DNA of 28,135 nt from CALEUX01 sp037439945 (GCA_037439945.1 JBBIVA010000039.1:1-28135), one strand, 5' to 3'; shown: positions 7,822 through 16,290, counted from the first letter of the stretch. The notes: generated by a model not told the origin, from the sequence alone. Numbers and translations: made by a program.

Positions 7822-8979
7822 ATGAATAATTTTTGTGCCAAACTCCTAAAAAATCTCATAGCATTTAAGGTTTATATTATTTTAATGGTATTTTTTTTGA
7901 GTTGCACGGGTACACAAAATCAACCTTCCGAAATACCTGTAAATGAATATGGAAACCCGGGATATGTTATAAGTTTTAATCCCAAAAAATATATTTGTTA
8001 CAAAACCCATAACCAAATTATTATTGATGGCAAAGCCGATGAAGATATATGGCAGGCTACCCCATGGAATATAGAGTTTGCCGATATTTTGGGAGATCAT
8101 TTCCCAAAACCAACTTTTTTAACCCGGGCCAAAATGTTGTGGAATAATTATTTTTTATTCATAATTGCCGAAATGTCAGATCCAAATCTTAAAGCAGGAG
8201 ATGATGAAAAAGCTGAGATTTGCGATAATAATTTCTTTAGTATATTAATTGATAATAATGGCGATACACATAATTTTATTGAGTTACAGTTTAACGTAAA
8301 TGGCAGGTTAAACCTGTTTAATTATAAATCGAATAATTTTAAGGGTGAAAAAGGGAACTTAAATAAACTAAGAGCTATTAAATCATCAACTTATGTTGAA
8401 GGTACCATAAATACCCCTTACGACGAGGATAAATATTGGTCGCTTGAAGTGGCCATTCCGATATCGTTATTAACAAATGGCAATAACACAATTGCGTTTG
8501 CAGGCACACAATGGAGAATGAATTTTAACAGATCACAGTTTAATTACATTATAGTTGACGGATATTATAAGAAGGAGATTAATTCAGAAACCGGAAAAAT
8601 TTATCCCAATGAAAACTGGGTATGGGCGCCAATTGGTGAAAATAATATTTACAAACCTGAATTGTGGGGGTTTGTGCAGTTTTCAGATAATAAAATTAAT
8701 GATGGTAAAGACAAATTCAATTACAATACCGACGAAGATTTAAAATGGGAATTGCGAAACATTTACTATGCGCAAAACCGATACTTTTTAAAAAATGGGA
8801 CTTACGCAAAAAAAATAAAAGATTTAAAAAGTGTTGGGTTTAAAACAAAAGCTTTAAAATATAAACCAAAAATTAAACATAATACTGACAAATATACCAT
8901 TAGCGCCAAAACAGCCAATGGCCAGCTAACCTGGAATATTAACTCAGATGGTTTGGTTTGGCCAAACAATAACGAGTAA
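7822..8979 (+). CDS. CBM9-like (carbohydrate-binding family 9-like) lipoprotein
   Basis: Read from the ATG at 7822 this is a 385-residue protein. It starts with a lipoprotein signal ending in VFFLSC (Cys28), which is why I prefer this start over the in-frame ATG at 7774, which would add 16 residues before the signal. The mature part matches the CBM9-like family common in Bacteroidota: IDGKADEDIWQ near the start, a TRAKMLW strand, DNNGDTHNFIEL, WRMNFNRS, ENWVWAPIG and LWGFVQFS near the end. A lysine-rich C-terminal tail of about 90 residues follows. It probably binds carbohydrate at the cell surface or in the periplasm; no catalytic residues are recognised. It stands alone, without a SusCD pair or glycoside hydrolase nearby. 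Confidence 0.8.
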   Translation: MNNFCAKLLKNLIAFKVYIILMVFFLSCTGTQNQPSEIPVNEYGNPGYVISFNPKKYICYKTHNQIIIDGKADEDIWQATPWNIEFADILGDHFPKPTFLTRAKMLWNNYFLFIIAEMSDPNLKAGDDEKAEICDNNFFSILIDNNGDTHNFIELQFNVNGRLNLFNYKSNNFKGEKGNLNKLRAIKSSTYVEGTINTPYDEDKYWSLEVAIPISLLTNGNNTIAFAGTQWRMNFNRSQFNYIIVDGYYKKEINSETGKIYPNENWVWAPIGENNIYKPELWGFVQFSDNKINDGKDKFNYNTDEDLKWELRNIYYAQNRYFLKNGTYAKKIKDLKSVGFKTKALKYKPKIKHNTDKYTISAKTANGQLTWNINSDGLVWPNNNE

Positions 8980-9415
8980 AATCAGGATTGTTAAAGATTC
9001 ATTACCAAAACTGTTAGAAGCGGAGTGATGGTTGACATAAGCCTTTTATAAAACTACTGGGAAAACAACAGCTGGTTGTAGTTTGTTTCTTGCGCCCTGC
9101 GTAATTTGTAATTACCTTAAATTAGGTTGATGAGTTTGTCGAAGCATTACCGGCAGGCTGCAACTGCTTTATTGGTAAACCAGGCAGCATAGCCGAGCGG
9201 TAAAAGGGGCAAAGCCGAAGACAAAATTAGCTCAAGAATTGTGAGCAAATTAAAGCGCGTATTATTGTTTTGCAGAAAGATATTTGCACCAGGGCGATTA
9301 GTTTTACTTTATGCATTTTGCATTAAAATAGAGGGAATTAAGATAAGTTGTGGCAAGAGTTTCAGATTCGTGCCAATGGCATAATTATTCTTTTACATTT
9401 ATAATACCTGTTTTT
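8980..9415. other. Non-coding spacer between CBM9-like gene and methyltransferase
   Basis: A 436-base stretch with no supportable gene; the two flanking genes converge on it. It holds a hairpin (9051-9084) and a small GCTCA/TGAGC stem near 9230. Part of it (about 9090-9280) is visibly less AT-rich than the usual spacers here, as if derived from older coding or mobile sequence. A 20-codon ATG frame from 9130 is too short to call. The stretch near 9186-9215 looks superficially like a tRNA D-arm but has no matching acceptor or T-arm. Confidence 0.5.
9051..9084 (+). terminator. Hairpin downstream of CBM9-like gene, possible terminator
   Basis: AAACTAC (9051-9057) pairs with GTAGTTT (9078-9084), and ACAAC/GTTGT can pair further in around AGCTG. 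A T-rich stretch (gtttgtttct) includes and follows the right arm. It lies 72 bases after the CBM9-like stop. Confidence 0.3.
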
Positions 9416-10837
9416 TTAATTTAAAGGTTTCTGAAATGTAAGGCAATACTGGTGAAAAGTATTACTTACCCAGGTATTTCCATAACCGTAGGGGGCAATT
9501 GAAATATCATCCTGACACCAAAATACCTCAGGCAATAATATTAATTTTTGTTGCAGGGCGTTTGACAAATCCCAGGCAAATGGGTAATTTTTCCCTTTCT
9601 TCTTAATATTTTTCACAACAATAGTCAGAAAACTGCCAGGCTTTATAAGCTCTGCCAGGTTTAAATAAATCGCAATAAGTTCATTTAAAAACCGGTTATA
9701 ATCTGCAAGATTTCCCAAATCATCATTATTGTCAGAGTAGTTTGTCTGGAGACCCTTTTTAATTCTTTTTGCCTGATTTTCTGCTCCTTTCATATTTAAC
9801 ATATCCCAATAAGGTGGTGATGTTATTAAATAATCTATCTCAGGAAAATCTTTTTTTGAAATATTCCTGGCATCTAAATTTAAAATTTTAAAGTCAGCAT
9901 AATTATGCAATTTCTTAGTTTTTAAACCCTCACAAAAGAGTTTACACCGGTTGTTGGCAATTTCGGTAAAAAAATCACTCAATTCGGTACCATACCCTTT
10001 CCGGTTTAGTTTAAGCGCCCCCATTTGAGTACTACCAGTACCCGACATAGGATCGAAGACTAAATCATTTTCTTTTGAAAACGTTTTAATAAACATTTCT
10101 ACTAAATCCTCAGGATATTTTGCAGGATGCAATATTTCATTTTTGTTACGGGGTTGGGGTTTTAGAATAAACCAATAAGGAATACTCCTTTCAAATTTCA
10201 GTATGGATGGGTTTTGGTTAATACTTTTAAAAATATTAAAGGATGTTGCTTTATAAATTCCATCAGAATTTTCATCCTTTCTGAAATAAAGTGCATAAAA
10301 GCCATCAAGGGCAGTAGAGAAACAATTTTCAAAAACAGTTGATTTTTCTGTGGATATACAGCCAATTTTCTCATCCTTTATAGAATAAATTGATGACAAT
10401 TCCTTGGCAATATCCCATGCAAATGGATAATACGCAGAATTTACCTGTACATTTTTTATAATTACGCTTATAAACCTTCGATGCTCTACCTTCTCATAAA
10501 TACCCGTAACCTTTTCAATTAAATTCTGCTTAATACTCAGGTATTCTTTTAAAGATGTAAACTCTGATATTTCATTCCTTAAATCAAATATGGCAAACTG
10601 TATTTCCTGCTTATTATAATCGTCATAATTAATATACCGTAATTTATTTTCATCGCAAATTTCCCTTATAATATGGGCTGAATGTCCATCGTATAAAACA
10701 TAAGAGTTATCCTCATGTGCTTTTGAAAAAAATCTTATATTTTCACTATAAAACTTCGCGTCATCTTCAAACTTAAACCATGATTTTTGAAAAGGAAGCC
10801 ATTCCTTTGATGTTAACCTGTTGAACTTGTTTTTCAT
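9416..10837 (-). CDS. Solitary DNA methyltransferase (N6-adenine/N4-cytosine class) with internal pseudo-duplication
   Basis: A 473-residue protein. Motif X-like HPAKYPEDLVEMFIKTFS (237-254) runs into the S-adenosylmethionine motif I FDPMSGTGS (261-269), followed by catalytic motif IV TSPPYW (339-344). SPPY is typical of N4-cytosine enzymes, but adenine cannot be excluded. The C-terminal part carries LTIVVKN (404-410) and NYPFAWDLSNAL (417-428). The N-terminal half repeats this pattern as ISVIIKN (123-129) and YYPFAWDIAKEL (136-147), but has FAIFDLRN where motif IV should be, so it looks like a catalytically dead copy. No restriction nuclease or specificity gene is visible, so it may be an orphan. 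It is flanked by long non-coding stretches. Target sequence is unknown. Confidence 0.82.
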   Translation of the reverse strand: MKNKFNRLTSKEWLPFQKSWFKFEDDAKFYSENIRFFSKAHEDNSYVLYDGHSAHIIREICDENKLRYINYDDYNKQEIQFAIFDLRNEISEFTSLKEYLSIKQNLIEKVTGIYEKVEHRRFISVIIKNVQVNSAYYPFAWDIAKELSSIYSIKDEKIGCISTEKSTVFENCFSTALDGFYALYFRKDENSDGIYKATSFNIFKSINQNPSILKFERSIPYWFILKPQPRNKNEILHPAKYPEDLVEMFIKTFSKENDLVFDPMSGTGSTQMGALKLNRKGYGTELSDFFTEIANNRCKLFCEGLKTKKLHNYADFKILNLDARNISKKDFPEIDYLITSPPYWDMLNMKGAENQAKRIKKGLQTNYSDNNDDLGNLADYNRFLNELIAIYLNLAELIKPGSFLTIVVKNIKKKGKNYPFAWDLSNALQQKLILLPEVFWCQDDISIAPYGYGNTWVSNTFHQYCLTFQKPLN

Positions 10838-10876
10838 CAGTAATAATTTGTTTTTAAATTGCCCGGAAGCCTGCCC

Positions 10877-10964
10877 AGTCTGTTCGGACGAAATCCGTTT
10901 TTGCTATTTTGGCCCAGTCGATCTTCGGTTCATGGTAAACTAAAGCGGCAAAACCGAACAGACT
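10877..10964. repeat. 11-bp perfect inverted repeat upstream of methyltransferase
   Basis: AGTCTGTTCGG at 10877-10887 recurs as its exact reverse complement CCGAACAGACT at 10954-10964, with 66 bases between. The second arm's neighbourhood also takes part in a 9-bp pair, CATGGTAAA (10931-10939) with TTTACCATG (11047-11055), which cannot form at the same time without a pseudoknot. Both lie in what would be the leader of the methyltransferase transcript. Function unknown. Confidence 0.5.
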
Positions 10965-11187
10965 CCGTGAATCTTCATACGACTTGGTCGCTATCTGATT
11001 AATCCTTTTAGTATTTCATTAATCATTGTCGCTTCATTAAACCATATTTACCATGATTTGAAATTTAAATAACCACAAAAAAAAGAATACAACCAGGCTA
11101 ATTAGGGATACATTCATTGATTATAACCACGCAACCAAACTCTTATAACCAGTGATTTTAAAATCCATCCTTTGTTACATGCCCGTG

Positions 11188-11195
11188 CAAAGTTA
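11188..11195 (-). promoter_or_regulatory. Candidate -7 box for the methyltransferase transcript
   Basis: On the minus strand the sequence reads TAACTTTG followed by C, an exact match to the Bacteroidota TAnnTTTG element. A TTTG lies 22 bases upstream, slightly farther than ideal. Initiation here would give a leader of about 340 bases before the methyltransferase start, containing the inverted repeats. Confidence 0.35.
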
Positions 11196-11430
11196 AAAAT
11201 CCTTTCCATTTAGCAGGCAAATCAAAATTCTACCTTCAAAAATATTTAAACCCTACACAATTTTAAGGGTAATTATAAAAAAAATACTGAAAAATAAACA
11301 GGGTAATAAAAACCCACTTTTAAAATTATCGGCAAAAAAACAGGTTTTATCATCTTCAAATACTCATTCATCGACTCTCTTTTTTAGATTAAAATAAGGA
11401 AACAAACTTTACAAGCAAAATAAAAGGATT

Positions 11431-12777
11431 ATGCTAAGAATTAAACAAAGTAAAAAAATCACCTTATTACTGGTTGCAGTAATTTATAGTATTACTACAT
11501 GGAGTATTGTTGCACAGGTTACGCCTGACCAATGGGATCTGGACCGCTGTATATCATATGCACTTGAGAAAAACTTAAGTGTAAACATTTCAAAATTAAA
11601 AATTAATACTGGTAAAACAGATGTTATGCAAGCCAGAAGCCAAAGGTTACCAAATCTTAACGCCAGTGCATCGCAAACTTTAACTAACAGTAACTCACCC
11701 AATGGAGATAAAAACATAAGTGAACTATCGTATGGTGGAAATTTTGGAATTAACTCAGGTATAACTGTTTATAACGGAGGTATTATTAATAATGATATTG
11801 CGAAAAGCAATTTGGCTCACGATTTGGCCATTCTTAACCTCGAAACGGCCACCAATAATATTACAATTTCAGTTACACAAGCTTATTTAAATGCATTATA
11901 TTCAAAAGAAAACCTTGATTACTTCACCCAGGTAGTTGCTGCATCGGAACGACAACTCACCAGGGCAAAAGCCTTGCATCAGGCTGGTTCAATAGCCAGA
12001 AGGGATGTAGCCGAAATTGAAGCTCAATTCGCCAATGACAAGTATTCAATGGTTAACGCATCCAATAATCTTGTGATTCAAATTACCATTTTAAAGCAGA
12101 TACTTGAAATCCCTGTTGAAGAAGAATTTAGCCTGCATTTTCCGGGTGCCGGATTAAAAGTTGTGCTTGATCCACTCCCCTCGCGCGAGAACGCTTTTGA
12201 GAGTGCTTTAAACTTTAGGCCTGAAGTAAAAGGAAGCCTGGTGCAACTAGAAATGGCCCGTCTTGACCTGAAAAGTGCACGTGCCGGTTTCCTTCCTACC
12301 ATAGGTTTAAGCGCCTCATTAACCAGTAACTATAACGACAGGTCAATTAAAGCATATTCAACACAAATATCAGACAATTTCATGCAGAGCGTTGGCTTAA
12401 ATTTATCAGTACCAATATTTAACCGAAATGTAACAAAAGCAAATGTTTCAAGAGGCAAAATAAATATTGAATCAGCAGAACTTACCGTATCAAATACCAG
12501 GAACAAACTGCTACAGGAAGTTGAAAAAATATATGAAGACACGCGGGCAGCACAGCTAAGGTTTGATGCAGCCCAGGCCCAGGAAAAGGCATCGGTTGAG
12601 AGCTATAAACTGGCTGAAGAACAATATAGCATTGGCATGTTAAATGCCTTTGAACTTCTTCAATCAAAAAACAATCACTTAAACGCTGGTCGTGAATTAA
12701 TCCAGGCCAAATACACAACCATTCTTTACCGGAAGATACTTGATTTTTATATGGGCATACCAATTACAATAAATTAG
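11431..12777 (+). CDS. TolC-family outer-membrane efflux protein
   Basis: A 448-residue protein with an N-terminal signal peptide ending near residue 28 (SIVAQ) and then the family-typical WDLDRCISYALEKN. Two outer-membrane efflux repeats follow, with long helical stretches rich in Ala, Gln and Glu (residues about 120-200 and 330-430). The second repeat includes SLNLSVPIFNR-like sequence and a closing EEQYSIGMLNAFELLQSKN motif. It would form the trimeric exit duct for the MacA-like adaptor and ABC transporter encoded just downstream. The 228-base gap to the adaptor gene contains a hairpin, so expression of the two may not be equal. Substrate unknown. Confidence 0.88.
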   Translation: MLRIKQSKKITLLLVAVIYSITTWSIVAQVTPDQWDLDRCISYALEKNLSVNISKLKINTGKTDVMQARSQRLPNLNASASQTLTNSNSPNGDKNISELSYGGNFGINSGITVYNGGIINNDIAKSNLAHDLAILNLETATNNITISVTQAYLNALYSKENLDYFTQVVAASERQLTRAKALHQAGSIARRDVAEIEAQFANDKYSMVNASNNLVIQITILKQILEIPVEEEFSLHFPGAGLKVVLDPLPSRENAFESALNFRPEVKGSLVQLEMARLDLKSARAGFLPTIGLSASLTSNYNDRSIKAYSTQISDNFMQSVGLNLSVPIFNRNVTKANVSRGKINIESAELTVSNTRNKLLQEVEKIYEDTRAAQLRFDAAQAQEKASVESYKLAEEQYSIGMLNAFELLQSKNNHLNAGRELIQAKYTTILYRKILDFYMGIPITIN

Positions 12778-12928
12778 AATATAACCAGGTAGCGTTATGG
12801 ATAAAAACAACAATATTTTATTGATGTAACACCCATGGTTTGTGGAATGCTAACACGTTGGTATTAAAATTACAGATATGGGTATTGCAAAAAACCTTAA
12901 AATATGAAATTATATTAGGATGAAACGA

Positions 12929-12970
12929 GTCCCGAATGTTAGCGGCGGGTTACCCCCATTGTATCGGGAC
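12929..12970. repeat. Compound hairpin in the tolC-macA spacer
   Basis: GTCCCGA (12929-12935) pairs with TCGGGAC (12964-12970). ATG/CAT continues the stem after a small bulge, and GGG-TTA-CCC forms a tip. It is GC-rich against an AT-rich background, with no T tract after it. It may be an extragenic palindromic element, a processing site or an attenuator within the operon. Confidence 0.4.
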
Positions 12971-13005
12971 AAGCTATCCGACCTTAAACTAATAATTATT
13001 TACAA

Positions 13006-14226
13006 ATGAAAAAGAAAACAATTATAATAAGCGCAGTTGCCGTTATTGGCTTAATAATCCTGGTACCCATTTTCAAAAAAAAGGAAAAAAATGAATACAG
13101 ATTAAATACGGTTGTTGCACAACGTGGTAATGTAACCAACTCAGTTACAGCAACCGGAACAGTTGAACCAATTGAACAGGTTGAAGTTGGAACCCAGGTT
13201 TCAGGTGTAATAAAAAAATTACATGTTGATTACAATTCAATAGTAAAAAGGGGCCAGTTACTTGCTGAACTTGACAGGAGTACACTCCTTGCCAGGGTTT
13301 TGCAATCGCGTGCCAGCCTGGCATCGGCACAAAATGAATTAACCTATCAAAATCAAAATTATACCCGAATAAAAACTCTTTTCAATTCAGAAATGGTAAG
13401 TGAAACTGAATTTGAAAATGCACAATACAAACTTAACAATGCCAAAGCCACTGTTGACAGGTTGAAATCTGAACTTGAGCAGGCTGATGTTAACCTGGCT
13501 TATGCAACTATCCTTTCCCCCATTGATGGGATTGTTCTTGACAGAACTGTTGAAGAGGGACAAACTGTTGCAGCAAGTTTTAATACTCCAACCCTATTCA
13601 CCATTGCACGGGATTTAACCCGGATGCAGGTTGAGGCAAATGTTGACGAAGCTGATATTGGCCAGGTTAGAGAAGGGCAAAGGGTAATTTTCTCTGTTGA
13701 TGCCTATCCCGACTACGAATTTACCGGAACCATATCACAAATAAGGCTAAAACCTACAATTGCAAGCAGCGTTGTTACCTACGTTGTTATAATTGAAGCT
13801 CCTAATCCAGAATTAAAACTTAAACCTGGATTAACTGCCAATATAACTGTAATTACCAGGGAAGAAAATGATATTATTACCCTGCCCGTATCGGCTCTTG
13901 CTTTTAAGCCCGACAATCTTCTTTTAAAGGATTATAAAATTGAACAACCAGATTTCACAGGTAAAAACCATGCTGCACTATCTGTAAATTCAAATTTTCC
14001 CGGAAATGGCAACCATGATAAGCCAAAAATGGTTTGGGTAAAAAACGGTAAAAACCTTTCTCCAATAATGATTGAAACAGGATTAACCGACAGGGCAATT
14101 ATCGCGGTTAAAATCGGAATTAATGTAGGAGATACCATAGTAACAACAATGGAAAAAGTTTCTCTTACGGGTACTGAAAAAATGGCTAGTAGTCCCTTTA
14201 TGCCCCGACCAGGCGTAAGAAGATAA
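13006..14226 (+). CDS. macA: MacA-type periplasmic adaptor (membrane fusion protein)
   Basis: A 406-residue protein with an N-terminal membrane anchor (residues 4-21). The lipoyl half-motifs lie near 55-88 and 167-190 (SPIDGIVLDRTVEEGQTV), and a helical hairpin runs between them (about 92-163). A beta-barrel with GQRVIFSVDAYPDYEFTG (around 225-245) follows, then a membrane-proximal domain. This is the standard order of MacA-like adaptors that join an ABC transporter to a TolC channel. A stretch near 305-350, rich in Asn, Pro and Lys, looks like a loop insertion and is less conserved. It sits 14 bases before the ATPase gene. It should act in the periplasm as a hexamer; substrate unknown. Confidence 0.88.
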   Translation: MKKKTIIISAVAVIGLIILVPIFKKKEKNEYRLNTVVAQRGNVTNSVTATGTVEPIEQVEVGTQVSGVIKKLHVDYNSIVKRGQLLAELDRSTLLARVLQSRASLASAQNELTYQNQNYTRIKTLFNSEMVSETEFENAQYKLNNAKATVDRLKSELEQADVNLAYATILSPIDGIVLDRTVEEGQTVAASFNTPTLFTIARDLTRMQVEANVDEADIGQVREGQRVIFSVDAYPDYEFTGTISQIRLKPTIASSVVTYVVIIEAPNPELKLKPGLTANITVITREENDIITLPVSALAFKPDNLLLKDYKIEQPDFTGKNHAALSVNSNFPGNGNHDKPKMVWVKNGKNLSPIMIETGLTDRAIIAVKIGINVGDTIVTTMEKVSLTGTEKMASSPFMPRPGVRR

Positions 14227-14240
14227 AGAAACCAGAAACT

Positions 14241-15002
14241 ATGAATGATTCAAATAATATTGCTTTAAAAATTGAAGGTCTTTCCCGCAATTTTACTATG
14301 GGTATTGAAATTGTACATGCTTTGCGGGAAGTGTCTTTTGATGTTAAAAATGGCGAATTTTTAACTATAATGGGAAGTAGCGGTTCAGGCAAAACAACCT
14401 TGTTAAACCTTATAGGTTGTTTAGATAAACCAACAATTGGAAAATATTATCTGGACGGTGTTTCTGTAGGTGAGTTAAATAAAAACCAACTCGCTGAAAT
14501 ACGTAACACCAAGATTGGATTTATTTTTCAGTCGTTTAATTTACTTCCTCGCACATCTGCCCTTGAAAATGTTGAACTTCCATTAATGTACAACGCAAAA
14601 ATATCAGTAAAACAAAGGCGTCAAAAAGCAGAGGCTGCACTTGAGCAGGTTGGCCTGGCATCAAGAATGAAACATACTCCCAGCCAGCTATCGGGGGGCC
14701 AACAACAAAGGGTTGCCATTGCAAGGGCCTTGGTTAATGACCCGGTTTTAATTCTGGCCGATGAGGCAACAGGTAATCTTGATACCAAAACCTCGTATGA
14801 AATAATGTCGTTGTTACAAAATTTGAACGACCGGGGAAAAACAATTGTTTTCGTTACCCACGAAAATGAAATTGCAGGTTTTTCAAAGCGTACAATTACT
14901 CTCAAAGATGGACGGATAATTAAGGATATAAAAAACAACGATTTTCAGGATGCACGATTGTGGCTTGAACGGTTACCTGCACAGCAGGATTTAACCACCT
15001 GA
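14241..15002 (+). CDS. MacB-type ABC transporter ATP-binding protein
   Basis: A 253-residue ATPase of the LolD/MacB group. It has Walker A GSSGSGKTT (45-53), the Q-loop glutamine at 97 (FQSFNLLPR), the signature LSGGQQQRVAIARAL (150-164), Walker B ILADEATGNLD (171-181) and the switch histidine His207. The usual DEPTGNLD reads DEATGNLD here, a mild change unlikely to matter. In Escherichia coli MacB this domain is fused to the permease; here it is a separate polypeptide encoded 38 bases before the permease gene. It powers the transporter from the cytoplasmic side. Confidence 0.9.
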   Translation: MNDSNNIALKIEGLSRNFTMGIEIVHALREVSFDVKNGEFLTIMGSSGSGKTTLLNLIGCLDKPTIGKYYLDGVSVGELNKNQLAEIRNTKIGFIFQSFNLLPRTSALENVELPLMYNAKISVKQRRQKAEAALEQVGLASRMKHTPSQLSGGQQQRVAIARALVNDPVLILADEATGNLDTKTSYEIMSLLQNLNDRGKTIVFVTHENEIAGFSKRTITLKDGRIIKDIKNNDFQDARLWLERLPAQQDLTT

Positions 15003-15040
15003 AACCGAAGGGATGTTTTTTAACCTAAACAAATTCTTTT

Positions 15041-16261
15041 ATGAAGATTTTAAATTTAATCAAGATAGCGCTTAAAGCGATGTCGCTTAATAAAATGCGT
15101 ACTTTTCTAACCATGCTTGGAATTATAATAGGTGTGGCATCTGTAATTACTATGCTCGCAATAGGCCAGGGCTCAAAGGAGAGCATTGAAAAGCAGATTT
15201 CAGACATGGGGGCAAACATGATAATGGTTTTCCCAAGCAGTGGTTCACAGGGTGGAGTACGCCTTGATGCAAGTTCTATGCAACGCTTAACCATGGTTGA
15301 TGTTAGAGCTATTAAAGAACAGGTGGGTAACATTTCGGCTGTATCACCATTTGTAAGCAGCAGAGGACAGGTTGTTTCCGGGTCTAACAACTGGCCGGCA
15401 AATATACAGGGAGTTGATGTTGATTTTCTTTCGATACGTAAAATGGATTTGAAAGAAGGAGTTATGTTTTCGGATAGAGATGTTAGGTCGGCCGCCAAAG
15501 TGTGTGTACTTGGAAAAACTGTGGTAAAAAATCTTTTTCCCAATAATGAATCGCCATTGGGAAAAACAATTCGTTTTAACCAAATTCCATTTAAAGTTAT
15601 TGGAGTATTAAATGAAAAGGGGCAAAACACCTTTGGACAGGATCAGGATGACGTTATACTTGCTCCATTCACAACGTTACAAAAAAGAATACTGGCTATA
15701 ACCCATGTTCAAAGCATTTATACATCGGCCGCAAGCGAAGCGGTTTCGGCAATTGCTGTTGAGGAAATTATTTCAATACTACGACAATCACACGGTTTGC
15801 GCCAGAATGACCAGGACGACTTTCAGGTTCGTTCACAGCAGGAACTTATATCAACAATTAGTTCAACAAGCCAGATGCTAACAGTTTTATTATCGGCAAT
15901 TGCCGGGATTTCACTACTTGTTGGAGGAATTGGGATTATGAACATTATGTTTGTTTCAGTAACCGAGCGAACACGTGAAATAGGTTTACGAATGGCAGTT
16001 GGAGGAAAGGGACGAAATATACTAACCCAATTTTTAATGGAAGCCATTATTGTTAGTATTGGCGGTGGATTAATTGGAGTAACCCTTGGGGTTAGTATTT
16101 CCCTTTTAATAGGTAAGGCCGCCAGTTGGCCTGTAATAATTACCGAAAACTCAATATTGATTTCGTTTATTGTGTGTGCCGTTGTTGGGGTATTTTTTGG
16201 CTGGTACCCTGCCCGCAAAGCAGCAAATCTTGATCCTATTGAAGCTTTGAGATACGAGTAA
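15041..16261 (+). CDS. MacB-type ABC transporter permease (FtsX-like)
   Basis: A 406-residue membrane protein. One helix (about 22-43, after NKMRTFLTMLGIIIGVAS) is followed by a large periplasmic domain (about 45-270) of the MacB_PCD type. Three C-terminal helices form the FtsX-like part, with the family-typical VGGIGIMNIMFVSVTER and REIGLRMAVGGKGRNIL stretches and a final PARKAANLDPIEALRYE. It works by mechanotransmission: ATP hydrolysis moves the periplasmic domain to push substrate from the periplasm into the TolC-type duct. It pairs with the ATPase encoded just upstream. Substrate (antibiotic, peptide, siderophore or lipid) is not visible. Confidence 0.9.
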   Translation: MKILNLIKIALKAMSLNKMRTFLTMLGIIIGVASVITMLAIGQGSKESIEKQISDMGANMIMVFPSSGSQGGVRLDASSMQRLTMVDVRAIKEQVGNISAVSPFVSSRGQVVSGSNNWPANIQGVDVDFLSIRKMDLKEGVMFSDRDVRSAAKVCVLGKTVVKNLFPNNESPLGKTIRFNQIPFKVIGVLNEKGQNTFGQDQDDVILAPFTTLQKRILAITHVQSIYTSAASEAVSAIAVEEIISILRQSHGLRQNDQDDFQVRSQQELISTISSTSQMLTVLLSAIAGISLLVGGIGIMNIMFVSVTERTREIGLRMAVGGKGRNILTQFLMEAIIVSIGGGLIGVTLGVSISLLIGKAASWPVIITENSILISFIVCAVVGVFFGWYPARKAANLDPIEALRYE

Positions 16262-16290
16262 TTTAGTTACTTTTAGGTATAAAAAATTCT

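Larger units (their letters stand above)
10838..11430. other. 593-base divergent non-coding region between methyltransferase and TolC-type gene
   Basis: No gene with a normal start is supportable here. The region near the methyltransferase (10860-11000) is less AT-rich than the rest. It contains two overlapping inverted repeats (10877-10964 and 10931-11055) and, on the minus strand, a 53-codon open frame (10854-11015) with no ATG, GTG or TTG codon, ending 16 bases before the methyltransferase start. A promoter-like TAACTTTG box on the minus strand lies at 11188-11195. The stretch 11200-11430 is plain AT-rich sequence and must contain the promoter of the exporter genes, but I cannot pick a convincing one. 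Confidence 0.5.

Noticed and set aside
9130..9192. A 20-codon ATG frame (MSLSKHYRQA...) in the spacer after the CBM9-like gene
   Set aside because: Too short, with no conserved feature and no clear initiation context.
9186..9215. Stretch resembling a tRNA 5' half (GCATAGCCGAGCGGTAAAAG)
   Set aside because: No anticodon stem, T-arm with GTTCGAA-like loop or pairing acceptor strand follows; the similarity stops at the D-arm.
12482..12763. Antisense open frame inside the TolC-type gene
   Set aside because: It lies wholly within a well-supported gene, has no recognisable domain and reflects codon bias; the same applies to other antisense frames in this window.
15823..16218. Long minus-strand open frame (131 codons) inside the ABC permease gene
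   Set aside because: The plus-strand permease has clear family motifs across this region; the antisense frame has none.
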